A DNA stretch of 64,000 bases, from the NCBI GenBank assembly GCA_037953625.1, contig CM075654.1, positions 48,987,001 to 49,051,000 of the forward strand, written 5' to 3'. The notes beneath the pieces are model-generated. The model ran no database searches. It saw only the letters and a list, made by a program, of their open reading frames with translations, and was not told the origin of the DNA. The DNA is from Crotalaria pallida. Its lineage: Eukaryota; Streptophyta; Magnoliopsida; Fabales; Fabaceae. Position 1 is the stretch's first letter. Each line of letters begins with the position of its first letter. A program made the position numbers and the translations under genes. Positions 24,317 to 36,077 of the stretch are shown here, in pieces.

Positions 24317-24963
24317 CAGGACACGTGCTTCAATTGCGGAGAAAAAATAATGGTTGGAGTAGCGCACAAAGCATTCATGGTACAAAATTATGGCTTCTTT
24401 TGCCTTGATGCACAATTATGATATGAGTTTGAGTACTCTTCTCACACACTCTTGACATATTTTCGTGGTTATATCTCTTTTACAAAAGAAGAAGCCATAG
24501 ACAATGTGTGCTTGTGTAGTTATAGTAAGTAAACATTGAGATCTTGATGGATATTAGCTTGGATGATCGGAGAAGGAGAACAACGAATAAATGATGAAGG
24601 AAAATAAGAAGAAAAAAATGGAAAAAAGGAAAATTTAGTAAAAGAATAAAATTGAAATATTTTATATATTAGAGTGAGATTATATATAAATGATGTATCA
24701 AAATAATTTCTCTTCTTTATAAAATATTTTGGCTCGGCCAATATCCCAGATTGAGTACCCAAGTTTTTACCAAATTTGACAAAAAATTAATGTTACATAT
24801 AAAATATTTTTATTTTTAATTAGAGAAGATTGTAATAATAATGTGTTGGCGATTAGGAATGACAATAAACCAACCCGATGTTGCTGTCAATTAGGAAAAT
24901 CCGTTCTTATTGGGTTTGTGTAAACCCGAAATCAAAATCCACTTGAAAAAGATGGGGGTGGGA

Positions 24964-25633
24964 AGTAAAACCAAGAGTTATGCCAAGTCAAGGAAAATAA
25001 AGATGTTAACCTCAACTCCATATTATGCCCAAGCCAATGGACAACCTAAAGCTGCAAATAAGTTGATTATCAATATCATAAAGAAGCAAGTTGGAAGAAC
25101 CCTGGAATTGGCATGAGACGTTAACTCAGGCTCTTTGGGCAATAAGAAATTCACCAAGAGAAGTAACGGGGACTGCACCTTATATGTTAACATATGGCCA
25201 TGAGGCTATGTTACCCGTCGAAGTGAATTTAGAGTCAGTTAGGATTCAGAGGCAAAATGAAATGCCAAAGAATACTTATTGGGATTCTATGTTAGATGAA
25301 TTGAATGACTTACACGAAGAAAGGATTATAGCTTTGGAAAGTCTTATTCGACAAAAAGAAAAGATTGCCCAATATTATGACAGTAGAGCTAAGTTTAAGT
25401 CATTTCAAGAAGGGGAATTAGTGTGGAAAGTTATATTACTCGTCGACAAACATACTCATGAATATGGGAAATGGTCACCAAAATGGGAAGTACCATTTTT
25501 GGTGTCAAAAGTATATTTGGAAAATGCTAATGAACTAACTGACGACAATTCTCAAAAGAATATTGAGTCAATTAACGGTAATGATAAGTATTTGAAAAAG
25601 TATAAACCAACAATGATTGAAGTTCATATATGA
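24964..25633 (+). pseudogene. Ty3/gypsy integrase remnant (C-terminal part)
   Basis: A fragment of a retrotransposon integrase. The peptide STPYYAQANGQPKAANK at about 25014-25064 is the region around the catalytic Glu of a plant Ty3/gypsy integrase core. The frame then shifts near 25085 and continues at 25091-25633 with WAIRNSPREVTGTAPYML and YGHEAMLPVEV, the usual post-core segment. Reverse transcriptase, gag and LTRs are absent. The left edge cuts into the duplicated hAT remnant, so the insertion postdates that element. The sequence style is closest to the Tat/Athila side of the family, by my reading only. Confidence 0.8.
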
Positions 25634-25707
25634 TGCAAAAATGCCAAAGCATGGCAAAATTCCATTCATAAGAATCATTACAAGGAAAAGAAATACTAAT
25701 AAGGAAA

Positions 25708-26417
25708 TTAATCTAAAAGAGTGCCAAAAGAGTACCACTCTTTAACAAAGTTTTCCTTGTGACTAAGCCTAACTTTGTATAAAGAAAAAGTTGAAATTAA
25801 AGCTTCGACAACTTGCTCACACTCTGGAATAAGACTTGCAGTTTCTTTCGACAAAGTTCTTTGAGAGGCTTGAGCATATTCGACAGCCTTTGAAAGATCT
25901 ACGCGTTGAGCCCTTAGACAAAACAATTCTTCTTCTAATTCATGAATTTTGACGTCCTTCTCATCGATTGCTTTAGTCCTTGTTCAATAGAAGAAGATAA
26001 TTCATGACCTTGTCGATCCAACTCTACTACCTTGTGATCAAGTAGTTCCTTTTGATAAATTTGATGTTCTTCATATAAAGAAATGTCTTTCAAAATCTGA
26101 GGACTCTCTACCTGCCAACTTTGAAGGAAGCGTCTCATTTGGACAAATTTGGGGTGCAGATCAGCATATAATCCAAATCGTAACAAATAGCCAGTAGTAA
26201 AAGATATAATTTTGACAGTTGAAGGATCACTGACAAATTGCTCAAAAGGACGCTTGAGGACATTTTTGAAATCTGACAAGTGTTTGGAATAAGTGGAGTC
26301 ATTCACTTCAAAGTTCATATCTGAGGAAGGAATTCCTTGGTTCAGAGAATTCCCTTTAGAGCTGATGCAGTGGTGAGTGATGAAGAAACAGTTCAAAATG
26401 AGCCATCCTATTTCCAA
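25708..26417 (-). pseudogene. Antisense reading frame downstream of integrase remnant
   Basis: Two minus-strand frames (25935-26417, then 25708-25926) look like one protein broken by a frameshift near 25930. The N-terminal part has GYLLRFGLYADLHPKF, and the rest is charged and heptad-like (EEHQIYQKELLDHKVVELD, then SKAVEYAQASQRTLSKE), suggesting a coiled coil. I recognise no enzyme. Position and orientation, immediately 3' of pol and antisense, fit the extra antisense ORFs known in Tat-lineage Ty3/gypsy elements. It could instead be part of an unrelated host gene. Confidence 0.5.
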
Positions 26418-26511
26418 GAGATGTTGAGCGGGGAGGAATTTATGAATAAGAAGTTTCGCAAATTATGGAACTAGGAATTGTAAGACTCCGGTTAAAACCT
26501 TCAATTTGTAT

Positions 26512-26949
26512 TGAGTTAATAGTCACATAAATAACTGAAGCAGTGGAATCAGTAAGGTTCCTAAAAAATTTGTGGAATTTCTTAAATTACACAAAAATTA
26601 ATTTGGCGTCACGTTAGTTTCCCATCCATTTTCGTTAGGATGGACCTGATAGAATCTTACGTGGCACGTTAAATGCTTTGTTGGGTCCAATGCCATGTTG
26701 GAATGGAAAGAATGTGTCACGTTTGGACAAATAAAGCATTTAACGTGCCACGTATGATTCCGTTAGGTCTCTCATGAGGACTAAACATGATGCCAAATTG
26801 ATCTTTGCGGGGTTTAAGAGATTCCAAAAATCTTCCAGGGACATAATTGATTCCTAAATGATCTTTGGAGTTTAAAAGATTTCAAAAATCTTTCAGGGAC
26901 CTAACTGATTCCACATGTATTTTCGGGGATCTATATAATTATTAACTCA
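26512..26949. mobile_element. Foldback MITE-like element
   Basis: The ends TGAGTTAAT and ATTAACTCA are inverted, with related sequence inside. The inner arms CTTACGTGGCACGTTAAATG and CATTTAACGTGCCACGTATG are also inverted. No clean target duplication is seen (TTTGTAT against TTTGCAT). It ends about 70 bp left of the chromovirus LTR. Confidence 0.6.
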
Positions 26950-27019
26950 TTTGCATTTTATATAAACAATAATGAAAACTCAAGTTGGAGATATACCAAA
27001 TCTCATGTAAGTACTTGTC

Positions 27020-27552
27020 TGTTATGTACCCTCAGCATTCTGGTGGAAATGAGGTGGTTTTAGGGAGCAAGTTACTGAAAACTAAGGGACTTGAGGCAGA
27101 AATGAGCTCGACCCAGCAATCGTGTGGACCAAATGGAATGAAAAGGGATGAAATCATTGAGCTGCAGAAAAGGACAAAAACCGTTATACCAGCTGGACAC
27201 GTGGAGGAGCCTCTTGTCATTATGCACCCACGCAGAGGAGACCGAATTCGTGCAGAGAATATCCGTTTGAAGGATTACGTGTGGGACCACTAGTGCTTTT
27301 GGCTATTAAGGGAAATCTTAGGATGAATGAAGGCTATCTGAATAGTGTTGCATCGTCATTTTTCCTCACCTCCTTCTTTTGTACTCTCTCATCCCCATTC
27401 TGTACTTCTTATTCTCCCTTGAATCCAAAACGTGCAACACTATAGTGCCAATAATAATACAAGTACAAATTCCCTGAGTTCATTATAATCATTTACTGTT
27501 AATCTTCATTTTTTTTATCTTCAATTTTCTGTTACAGTAGCTGTACGCTACA
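27020..27552 (+). repeat. 5' LTR of chromovirus
   Basis: Begins TGTTATGTACCC and ends TGTACGCTACA; the internal region follows with TTTGGTGCTTTCATTC, the probable primer-binding region (tRNA not assigned). The LTR carries an open frame of about 90 codons on the plus strand that continues from pol in the 3' copy. Confidence 0.95.
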
Positions 27553-27575
27553 TTTGGTGCTTTCATTCTTCATCG

Positions 27576-30500
27576 ATGGCAGACAACACTCGCATGAATG
27601 AGATGAATTCTGACATCAAAGAGCTGAAGTCTTCAATCGAATACCTGAAACAGCGTGATCTGGACCATTCCCTGCAGAACCAACAACATACTACTGCCAT
27701 TGAAGAGCTGAAAGAGATGATCAGATCTCTATCCACTGGGTCTCCTCCATACCAACATGAGCATTCTCAACCACCAAAACAACCGTTTCAAGTAAGAAAT
27801 GTAAAACTTGATTTCCCTCGTTTTGATGGTTCAGAAGTATTAGCTTGGATTTTTCGAGCTGAACAATTCTTTGATTTCTATGATACACCTGATGACCATA
27901 GAATTACTATTGCTGCCATTCACTTAGATAAAGATGTTGTTCCCTGGTTCCAAATGATTACTCGTATGCAACCATTCTCTTCTTGGAAACAGTTCACAAA
28001 AGCTTTAGAAATGGAGTTTGGACCTTCACCTTTTGATTGTCCAAGATCCACTCTATTCAAATTAACACAATCTGCCTCTGTTACAGAATATTATGTGGAA
28101 TTCATGTCATTAGCAAATCGTGTTTATGGTATTAGCTCAGATGCCCTTTTGGACTGCTTTATTAGTGGTCTTAAAACAGAAATTAAGAGAGAAGTTATAG
28201 CTCAAAGCCCATTATCCCTACTGAAAGCAGTTTCCCTAGCCAAGCTATATGAAGAAAAATACACATACAAACCTAAACCAGCCTACAGAAACACACCAAC
28301 ACAAACACAATCACAAACCTATACTTACCCCAAAATCCAAAACATACAACCACCTTTGCTACCTACCCCAAACACCAGACCAAATAACCAAAATACAACC
28401 ACAAATCCCATCAGAAAAATGACCCAGGCAGAAATGCAATTAAGAAGAGAAAAAGGGCTTTGTTATACTTGTGATGACAAGTTTACTCCTCAGCACAGAT
28501 GCCCAAACAAGCATTATATGATACTGCAAGTTGAAGAGGAATTAGCAAATCAGACCAATGTTGATGCGATGGACCAGCCTCAACCAGAGGAGAACTCTGA
28601 TAACCAAAACCAGCATTTATCCTTTAATGCCTTAAAAGGTAATAGTGGTTTAGGTACAATCAGATTTACAGGGAAAATTAGAGGACATTATGTTAAGATC
28701 CTACTAGACAGTGGCAGCTCAGACAATTTCTTGCAACCTAGAGTTGCCCAGTTTCTGAACCTCACAGTACAACCTGCTGCTCAATTTAAGGTGATGGTAG
28801 GTAATGGCCACTCCATGACAGCAGAAGGATACATCCCTGATTTGCAAATTGAAGTGCAGGGTCATGTTTTGAACTGTCCAGTTTACTTACTCCCTGTGGC
28901 TGGAGCTGATGTGATTTTGGGAGCAGCTTGGTTATCCACATTAGGGCCGCATGTGGCAGATTACAGTGCCTTACAATGCAAATTCATGCTGAATGGGAAA
29001 TTTGTGACTTTGCAGGGTGAGAAGTCAGTCTTACCTCAGCAGGAACAATTTTATCATATTAAAAGGCTGCACAATACAGATGCTATAGCAGAATGTTTTA
29101 CAGTTCGGTTACAAGAGCCTGACAACACTGAGGATGTTTTACTGGATTTACCTCAGAATGTGGACCCTGAAATTGCTCTATTGTTGTATACATACCAGAA
29201 AGTGTTTCATAAACCATCTGGACTGCCACCTCAGAGAGCACAGGATCATGCAATCCCTTTAATCACTGGCAGCAACCCTGTGACGGTTAAACCTTACAGG
29301 TATGCTCATAGCCAAAAATCTGTAATAGAGGAGATGGTACAGCAAATGCTTCAAGAAGGGATTATACAGCCAAGCACCAGTCCATTTTCCTCACCAATTT
29401 TGTTGGTTAAGAAAAAGGATGGCTCATGGAGATTTTGTACAGATTATAGAGCCTTGAACAACATCACAGTTAAGGATAGTTTCCCTATGCCAACAGTAGA
29501 TGAGCTGCTAGATGAATTACATGGAGCTAAGTTCTTTTCCAAACTAGACTTAAGGTCTGGATACCATCAAATTCTGGTAAAACCTGAGGATAGACATAAG
29601 ACTGCATTCAGAACACGTCAGGGACTCTATGAATGGCTGGTAATGCCATTTGGGCTGACTAATGCCCCTGCTTCTTTCCAACAATTAATGAACAATGTGT
29701 TTCAGCTATTTTTAAGAAAATGTGTGCTAGTTTTTTTTGATGATATACTAGTATACAGTGCTACATGGTCCAGCCATTTACAGCATTTGGAGATGGTACT
29801 TCAAACATTGCAGAAACATTCTTTGTATGCCAAGCTTTCCAAATGTGCTTTTGGTGCAACACAGGTGGGTTACTTGGGTCATACAGTATCTCAAAATGGG
29901 GTTTCAATGGACTTAGCAAAGGTTGAAGCCATCCTGGCCTGGCCTGAGCCTACAAACATAAAGCAATTGAGAGGGTTTCTTGGAATCACTGGCTATTACA
30001 GAAGGTTTATTAAAAACTATGCCAATATTGCACAACCTTTGACTCAATTATTGAAGAAAGATGCTTTCCAGTGGTCTGAACAAGCTTCAAAGGCTTTTCA
30101 ACAACTTAGAAAAGCTGTGACTTCTGCACCAGTTTTGGCTCTTCCAGATTTTTCTCAACCTTTCATATTGGAAACTGATGCTTCAGGTATTGGCATTGGA
30201 GCAGTTTTGAGCCAAGGGAAGCATCCCATTGCTTTCTTCTCAAAGAAGCTTGCACCCAGGATGCAAAAGCAATCAGCATATTGTAGAGAATTATTTGCTA
30301 TTACTGAAGCTCTAGCAAAGTTCAGACACTACTTGCTGGGACACAAGTTTATTATCAAAACTGATCAGAAGAGTTTGAGGCACCTTACTGATCAAACAAT
30401 CCAGACTCCTGAACAGCAAAATTGGCTTCACAAATTTCTTGGTTTTGATTTCAAAATCGAATATAAACCAGGGAAGGAGAATATACTAGTTGATGCCTTG

Positions 30501-32270
30501 TCCAGATCTTTCTATCTGGCCTGGTCTGATACAACTCCTCAATTTCTGCAGCAACTAAAGTCTGAATTAGCTCAAGATTCCCATTGGTAAACTGAAATCC
30601 AGAAATGCTTACTTAATACACCCTCCATTCCACATATGACCAGCAAAGATGGGCTTCTGTTTTGGAAGAAAAGACTCATTATTCCTACTGACTCTAATCT
30701 CAGGTCTCAGATCTTACAAGAGTATCATGGCTCACCAGTAGGAGGGCATTCTGGAATTGCTAGAACTACAGCCAGAATTAAAGCTGAATTTTACTGGCCA
30801 AAAATGAAACAGGATATCATGCAATTTGTTCAAAACTGCAGCATATGCCAACAAGCCAAACACTCTAATACTCACCCTGCTGGCCTCTTACAACCACTGC
30901 CCATTCCCTCTCAAATATGGGAAGATATTGCCATGGATTTCATCACTGGCTTACCTGTGGTGAAGGGTTATTCTGTGATATTAGTGGTAGTTGATAGACT
31001 ATCCAAATATGGCCATTTCCATGCTTTGAAAGCTAACTATACTGCATTACAAGTTGCTGAGGTGTTCACTACTCATATTGTCAGTTTGCATGGAATCCCA
31101 AAGACCATTGTTTCTGACAGGGATAAGGTTTTCATTAGCAAGTTCTGGCAACATCTATTTAAATTGCAAGGCACTACTTTGGCCATGTCCTCTGCATACC
31201 ATCCACAGACTGATGGTCAAACAGAAGCTTTATACAAGTGCCTTGAAATGTATTTGAGATGCTTCTCAAGTCAGAATCCTAAAGACTGGTTGAGCTATTT
31301 ACCATGGGCTGAGTATTGGTACAATACTGCTTTTCATAATAGTTTGGGTATGTCACCTTTTCAGGCTGTATATGGCAGACTACCTCCAACACTAATCAAA
31401 TACCAAGGCACTGATACTGATAACCCAACAGTACAGCAGTTGTTACAGACCAGAGATGTCCTTTTAGCCAAACTGAAGCAGAATTTGCAATTGGCTCAAT
31501 TCCACATGAAAAAACAAGCTGACAAGCATAGACTAGATGTTCAGTTTGAGGTTGGAGACAGAGTTTGGGTGAAGTTACAACCATACAGACAACATTCTGC
31601 AGCCTTAAGAAAAAATCAGAAATTGAGTATGAAGTACTTTGGTCCTTTTCCCATCATACAGAAAGTTGGCTCTGTGGCTTACAAATTACTTTTACCTGAG
31701 GAGGCAAAAATACACAATGTATTCCATATCTCTCAGCTAAAGGCAGTTAAAGGAGGTGAAGTTACTACTCAAACACCAATTCCATTACTGATTGATGAAC
31801 AGGGATTGCAACTTCAACCCAAGGTCATTCTGCAGACAAGAACTATAACCAGAAAAGGTACTGAAATTCCTCAATTTCTAGTTCATTGGGAAGGTCAGCA
31901 ACCTGAGGAAGCTTCATGGGAAGACAGAGCTACATTCGAAAAGTCCTATCCTCTTTTCAACCTTGAGGACAAGGTTGATTTTAATGGGGGAGGTAATGTT
32001 ATGTACCCTCAGCATTCTGGTGGAAATGAGGTGGTTTTAGGGAGCAAGTTACTGAAAACTAAGGGACTTGAGGCAGAAATGAGCTCGACCCAGAAATCGT
32101 GTGGACCAAATGGAATGAAAAGGGTTGAAATCATTGAGCTGCAGAAAAGGACAAAAACCGTTATACCAGGTGGACACGTGGAGGGGCCTCTTGTCATTAT
32201 GCACCCACGCAGAGGAGACCGAATTCGTGCAGAGAATATCCGTTTGAAGGATTACGTGTGGGACCACTAG
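27576..32270 (+). pseudogene. Chromovirus gag-pol polyprotein, one in-frame stop
   Basis: One reading frame from ATG 27576 encodes, in order: Gag (about residues 75-240), a zinc-knuckle-like CYTCDD...HRC (about 297-311), aspartic protease (LLDSGSSDNF, about 376), reverse transcriptase (about 590-770, with KLDLRSGYHQI and FFDD as the YxDD motif), and RNase H (LETDASGIGIGAVL onward). It stops at TAA 30588-30590. The same frame resumes with an HHCC zinc finger (CSICQQAKH), the integrase core (SDRDKVF and SAYHPQTDGQTE as D and E motifs), and a chromodomain (FLVHWEGQQPEEASWED). The only visible defect is that single stop. The frame runs on through the 3' LTR boundary to 32270. Other copies in the genome may be active. 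Confidence 0.93.
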
Positions 32271-32529
32271 TGCTTTTGGCTATTAAGGGAAATCTCAGGA
32301 TGAATGAAGGCTATCTGAATAGTGTTGCATCGTCATTTTTCCTCACCTCCTTCTTCTGTACTCTCTCATCCCCATTCTGTACTTCTTATTCTCCCTTGAA
32401 TCCAAAACGTGCAACACTATAGTGCCAATAATAATACAAGTACAAATTCCCTAAGTTCATTATAATCATTTACCGTTAATCTTCATTTTTTTTATCTTCA
32501 ATTTTCTGTTACAGTAGCTGTACGCTACA
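31997..32529 (+). repeat. 3' LTR of chromovirus
   Basis: 533 bp, collinear with the 5' LTR without indels. The eight differences are all substitutions. The pol frame extends about 90 codons into it before stopping at 32268-32270. Confidence 0.95.
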
Positions 32530-32534
32530 TTGTC

Positions 32535-33113
32535 TACTTGAGGAAATGAAAGATAATTAATCAAATATGCCTATCCAACATTAGTCTTGGGAGGTTGAGG
32601 AGCAGCAATATGGTTCAGCAATTGCTCCTTTCTTATTGTCAAACAAAGTGAATAAATAAAGACATTGAAGATGAAAATTAAACTACAATAGACAGTTAAA
32701 TAAAAAAAGATGCAATTGAAATCTAGAAAACATACTATATAGCACTAATCTAGTAATCTATATAATTATTCAAACATGCAAGTGAGGAGCATGTAGAACC
32801 CTTTATTCTTATGTTTGCTATCTAAGAATTTGTTGCTACATTTACTCAAGAATTTGGAAATTTGGAAGCCAGCATTGTTAGTAAAAAATTTAAAAATCAC
32901 ACACACAAATGTGAAATTAAAGTTTAAAATCATGTTTCCAGAACTTGCTTCTAGTGTCTTTCCCCATGACATAAAAATCCACTTAAAAAATAAAAGAAGA
33001 AGACGCACTCGCACTATAATTAAAAAAATCCACTATAATTTGCATTAAATCCAAATTAAAAAACATATGCTTGATAAAAGATGGTTTGGAATTTACCTTA
33101 AACTAATTGCAAT
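32535..33113. other. No gene recognised
   Basis: AT-rich intergenic DNA right of the chromovirus. Frames on both strands at 32766-33048 overlap each other and show no domain. Confidence 0.5.
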
Positions 33114-33129
33114 AACATATTAGAATGTG

Positions 33130-33154
33130 GGTTTTTTAGTTCAAAAAAAAAAAA
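33130..33154 (+). mobile_element. Extremely truncated retroposon (25 bp) with 16-bp TSD
   Basis: The insert is GGTTTTTTAGTTC followed by a run of 12 A. It is flanked by exact 16-bp direct repeats AACATATTAGAATGTG (33114-33129 and 33155-33170). A poly(A) tail plus a long target duplication is the signature of LINE-driven reverse transcription; only the last bases of the source were copied. Confidence 0.75.
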
Positions 33155-33170
33155 AACATATTAGAATGTG

Positions 33171-33997
33171 CGAGGAGCCGAGGATATACAGAGTGATGCT
33201 TTTTGAACATGTTCATCTTATATGCAGAAGTAATTATTTTTACATATAAAACAAGTATAAGTTAATTCTTAATGTCCATTATAAATGTTCAGATAACATT
33301 ATGCATATAATTAAAGGGAAAATTTTGAGTCATCATATACTATCAAACTATAATTTTTTTCCCATAACAAATAAATTAAAATTTTGATTTTTAAAATTTT
33401 GTTCCATAAAAGTTCAACATGTTTTTGTTTTAGTCCCCTCTGTTACAGAAAATCTGTTATATGTTGATTTGATTAATAGAACACCACATCATCAGCCACG
33501 TGGTGAGAAGTGATACTAAGTAGGTGGTGTGACATGGATGATTCAGGCTCATGAACACGAAATTTTGCGTATGATACCATTTTGCGTATGAGAACATTTT
33601 GCATCTGTGGGCCTATATCATTCACATTACATGATTCCTAACGTAGTGTTCACGCCATTCACGCCATACTACTTATTTGTTTTCACGTGTCTCAATGCAT
33701 CACTTTTTAAGTAATATACCAAAGTGCCCTTACCTTTCGACAAATATATTTATTTTTATTATACAAAACAATGTTATAGTTGTCATTTAACAAATTTATT
33801 ATTTTTTTTCTCATTTTTCTCTTCAACCAAACAAAGAGAAAGAAAAACTTAATTTTTCTCTCTTCTCTATTTCTTTACACTTTCTTTCATTCTAAATAAC
33901 TACAAAATCTACTATTTTTTCCCATAATCTCTCTTCTCTACTTCTCTCTCCTATTTCTCTCCTCATTTTTTCCGTGAAACTAAACAATGCCGATATA
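33171..33997. other. No gene recognised
   Basis: AT-rich DNA with an imperfect direct repeat of TTTTGCGTATGA near 33564-33592 and a CT-rich tract around 33800-33970. No coding region is supported. Confidence 0.5.
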
Positions 33998-34503
33998 CTC
34001 CATCCGGTCCTATTTATAAGACCCTTTAGGGGTTTTTATTTTGATCCTATTTATAAGATCCCATTTCAATTTTCAATGACAATTAATTAGTTCTAACCAA
34101 TGGGGGTTGGCTCAAGTGGTGCGATCCTGCTAACTTGAGAACTTGGGAATAGGGCCTGAGACTACGAAGTCTCAGGTTCGAAAACTCGGTTAACACATCC
34201 CGTTGGGAGAGGCATAGGAACTCGACCTCATGCAGGATTAGTCTCAAAGGTTCCTTGGTATTAAAGGTGCTCTTGGGGACACCTGTGGTACTAGCCAAAG
34301 AGTACAGACAAAAAAAAAAATAGTTCTTTCTACAAACATCCCTATTAAGTCAACACTTTTTAGAGTTCCAATAATAATTATAGGGGTAGTTTTGGAATAG
34401 TATATCAAATTTTCACATTTCTAATGTCATTAACAAATTTAACCATTTTCTTTAATGAAAGTGAAAAACCTCAAAAGGATCTTATAGATAGGATCAGAGG
34501 GAG
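33998..34503. mobile_element. Stowaway MITE carrying a nested SINE
   Basis: The ends CTCCATCCGGTCCTATTTAT and CTTATAGATAGGATCAGAGGGAG are inverted repeats (read in parts), with TA on both sides (33996-33997 and 34504-34505). The SINE at 34095-34320 sits inside, so the original MITE was about 273 bp. Confidence 0.82.
34095..34320 (+). mobile_element. tRNA-derived SINE
   Basis: A 226-bp element. The head has an A-box-like GGTTGGCTCAAGTGGTG and a B-box-like GGTTCGAAAACTC, the body matches the SINE at 3725-3952 (reverse orientation there), and it ends in an A run. The flanking repeat is TAGTTCT (34088-34094 and 34321-34327). This is a SINE rather than a tRNA gene: no cloverleaf is completed and the body is unrelated to tRNA. 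Confidence 0.87.
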
Positions 34504-34531
34504 TAATGGGAAGCAAATTTTAAAACTGATA

Positions 34532-35336
34532 CTCCCTTCGGCTCAAATTATAAGCAACTTTAACTAATTTTATGCTTATTAAGGAGGTTAGTTGATTGTA
34601 TTTAATTTTCTAAAATTTATAAAAGAATATAGGTATTTTAGGAAAGTTGCATTGAGAATGAAACAAAAATTAAATAAGATAACAATTTTCTAGGAATGTT
34701 CTAAGAAAGTTGCATTGTGAATGAAATAAAATATAAGAAAGTTGGTTAGTTTTACTTATATTTTAAACCAAAAGAAGAATGTTTTTTTTTCTTATTCCCT
34801 TTAGTCCCTATTATAAGAAAAAATAACTTAAACCACATGTATTAAGAAAGTTAGTGGAATATATTTAATTTTTTCAAAATCATAAAAATATTGCTATTTT
34901 AAAAAAGTTGCATTGGGAATGAAACAAAAATTAGATGAAATCATTATTTTCTAGAAACATTTTAGGAATGATTGTATTAGAAATAAAAAGTTAGTTAATT
35001 TTTTCTTATATCAAAGACAAAAAAAATATGTCTGAATTTTCTTATACTACCTCCGTCCCTAAATATAAAGCCCTCTTGACACTTTTATTTTGTCCCTATT
35101 TATAAAGCCTCATACCAATTTTCAATGATCATTAATTACTTTTTTCCACAAATAGCCCTATTTATTTAACACTTTTTAGATTCCCAATAATATTAATAGA
35201 AGTAATTTTGAAATTACATATCAAAAGTTCACATTTCCAATACAATTAACTAAATTATTTCACTTTCTTAATGGACGTGAAATCCCAGAAAGACTTTATA
35301 TTTAGGGACGAAGTGAGTATTAGAGAATGGAGGGAG
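34532..35336. mobile_element. Degenerate Stowaway-type MITE cluster
   Basis: The outer ends CTCCCTTCGGCTCAAATTAT and GAATGGAGGGAG are flanked by TA. The inside holds two diverged copies of AAGTTGCATTGGGAATGAAAC-like blocks (around 34640 and 34905) and the well-formed Stowaway at 35047-35317, so it is a nest of related MITEs. Confidence 0.55.
35047..35317. mobile_element. Stowaway MITE
   Basis: CTACCTCCGTCCCTAAATAT at the left and ATATTTAGGGACGAAGTGAG at the right form the terminal inverted repeats; TA lies at 35045-35046 and 35318-35319. These are canonical plant Stowaway ends. Confidence 0.85.
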
Positions 35337-35342
35337 TATATT

Positions 35343-35899
35343 TAGGCATGACAACGGATCGGGTTTGGGACGGGTTTTGACAATACCAACTCCGCACCCG
35401 TCAAGAGCGGGGCGGATTCGGATGCGGGTCGGGTATGAAAAGGTGAAAACCAAACTCATCCCCGTCGGATTTGATCGGGTTCGAAAAAACCCACGGGTAA
35501 CCCATCCAATTATTTTTTTTAAAATTATTTTTTATTATATTAAACACAAATCACATATAAGATACATTATAATTCAAATAATATATAATAATAAACATCG
35601 TATTTTAAAAATATCTAAAAACTTAAGAATTAAATCATGATTTTAACTTAAATATGTTAGTTTTGCTTTACCATTTTAACAATAATTATAATGAAAATTA
35701 TTTTAATTTTATATCAGAGTGAGTTTGGGAACAGGGGCGGGGCGGATACTTAAAATACCAAACCCGCCCCACCTCCATCTTTTTAAAGCGGATTTCAGTT
35801 TTGGGTTTCTCCAAACCCAATCAGACCAGATTTTTCCCACCAAAATCGGATCGGTTTCAAACGGGTACCCACATGTAGGAAATTTTTTTGCCATCCCTA
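35343..35899. mobile_element. hAT-type MITE with 8-bp TSD
   Basis: The ends are TAGGCATGACAACGG and TTTGCCATCCCTA, and the interior is rich in GGGTTTGG and CCCGCCCC motifs. A perfect 8-bp duplication AGTATATT lies at 35335-35342 and 35900-35907. Frames inside on both strands are only translations of the repeat. Confidence 0.92.
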
Positions 35900-36077
35900 A
35901 GTATATTTCATGCCGGAGGCAGCAGCCTTAGCTTGTTTCCTTTGTCATGGAAATACATAGATATACTTTATCTCATCATTGCTCATAATATATTCACAAT
36001 CCGTAGGTTGGGTGACTCGAGGTTCAGCTACTGGAAAACCAATCAAACACGCTTAGAGAGAGAAAGAGAGTGTAGCG

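Larger units (their letters stand above)
27020..32529 (+). mobile_element. Ty3/gypsy chromovirus (Reina-like), complete, young
   Basis: A complete LTR retrotransposon of 5510 bp with two 533-bp LTRs, a 5-bp target duplication TTGTC (27015-27019 and 32530-32534), a G-rich purine tract (GGGGGAGG, 31986-31993) just before the 3' LTR, and one gag-pol reading frame. I count 8 mismatches between the LTRs, about 1.5 percent; with commonly used plant substitution rates this implies insertion roughly half a million years ago. The C-terminal chromodomain places it among chromoviruses, and the sequence just after it (NLEDKV then GGGNV) resembles the Reina group. One in-frame stop at 30588-30590 makes this copy probably defective. 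Confidence 0.95.

Noticed and set aside
26985..27293. 102-codon frame over the 5' LTR as an independent gene
   Set aside because: It is the LTR copy of the pol C-terminal extension; its first codons lie in the flank outside the element.
34095..34320. tRNA gene
   Set aside because: A- and B-box-like motifs are present, but no cloverleaf is completed, and the A tail, target duplication and second copy at 3725-3952 show a SINE.
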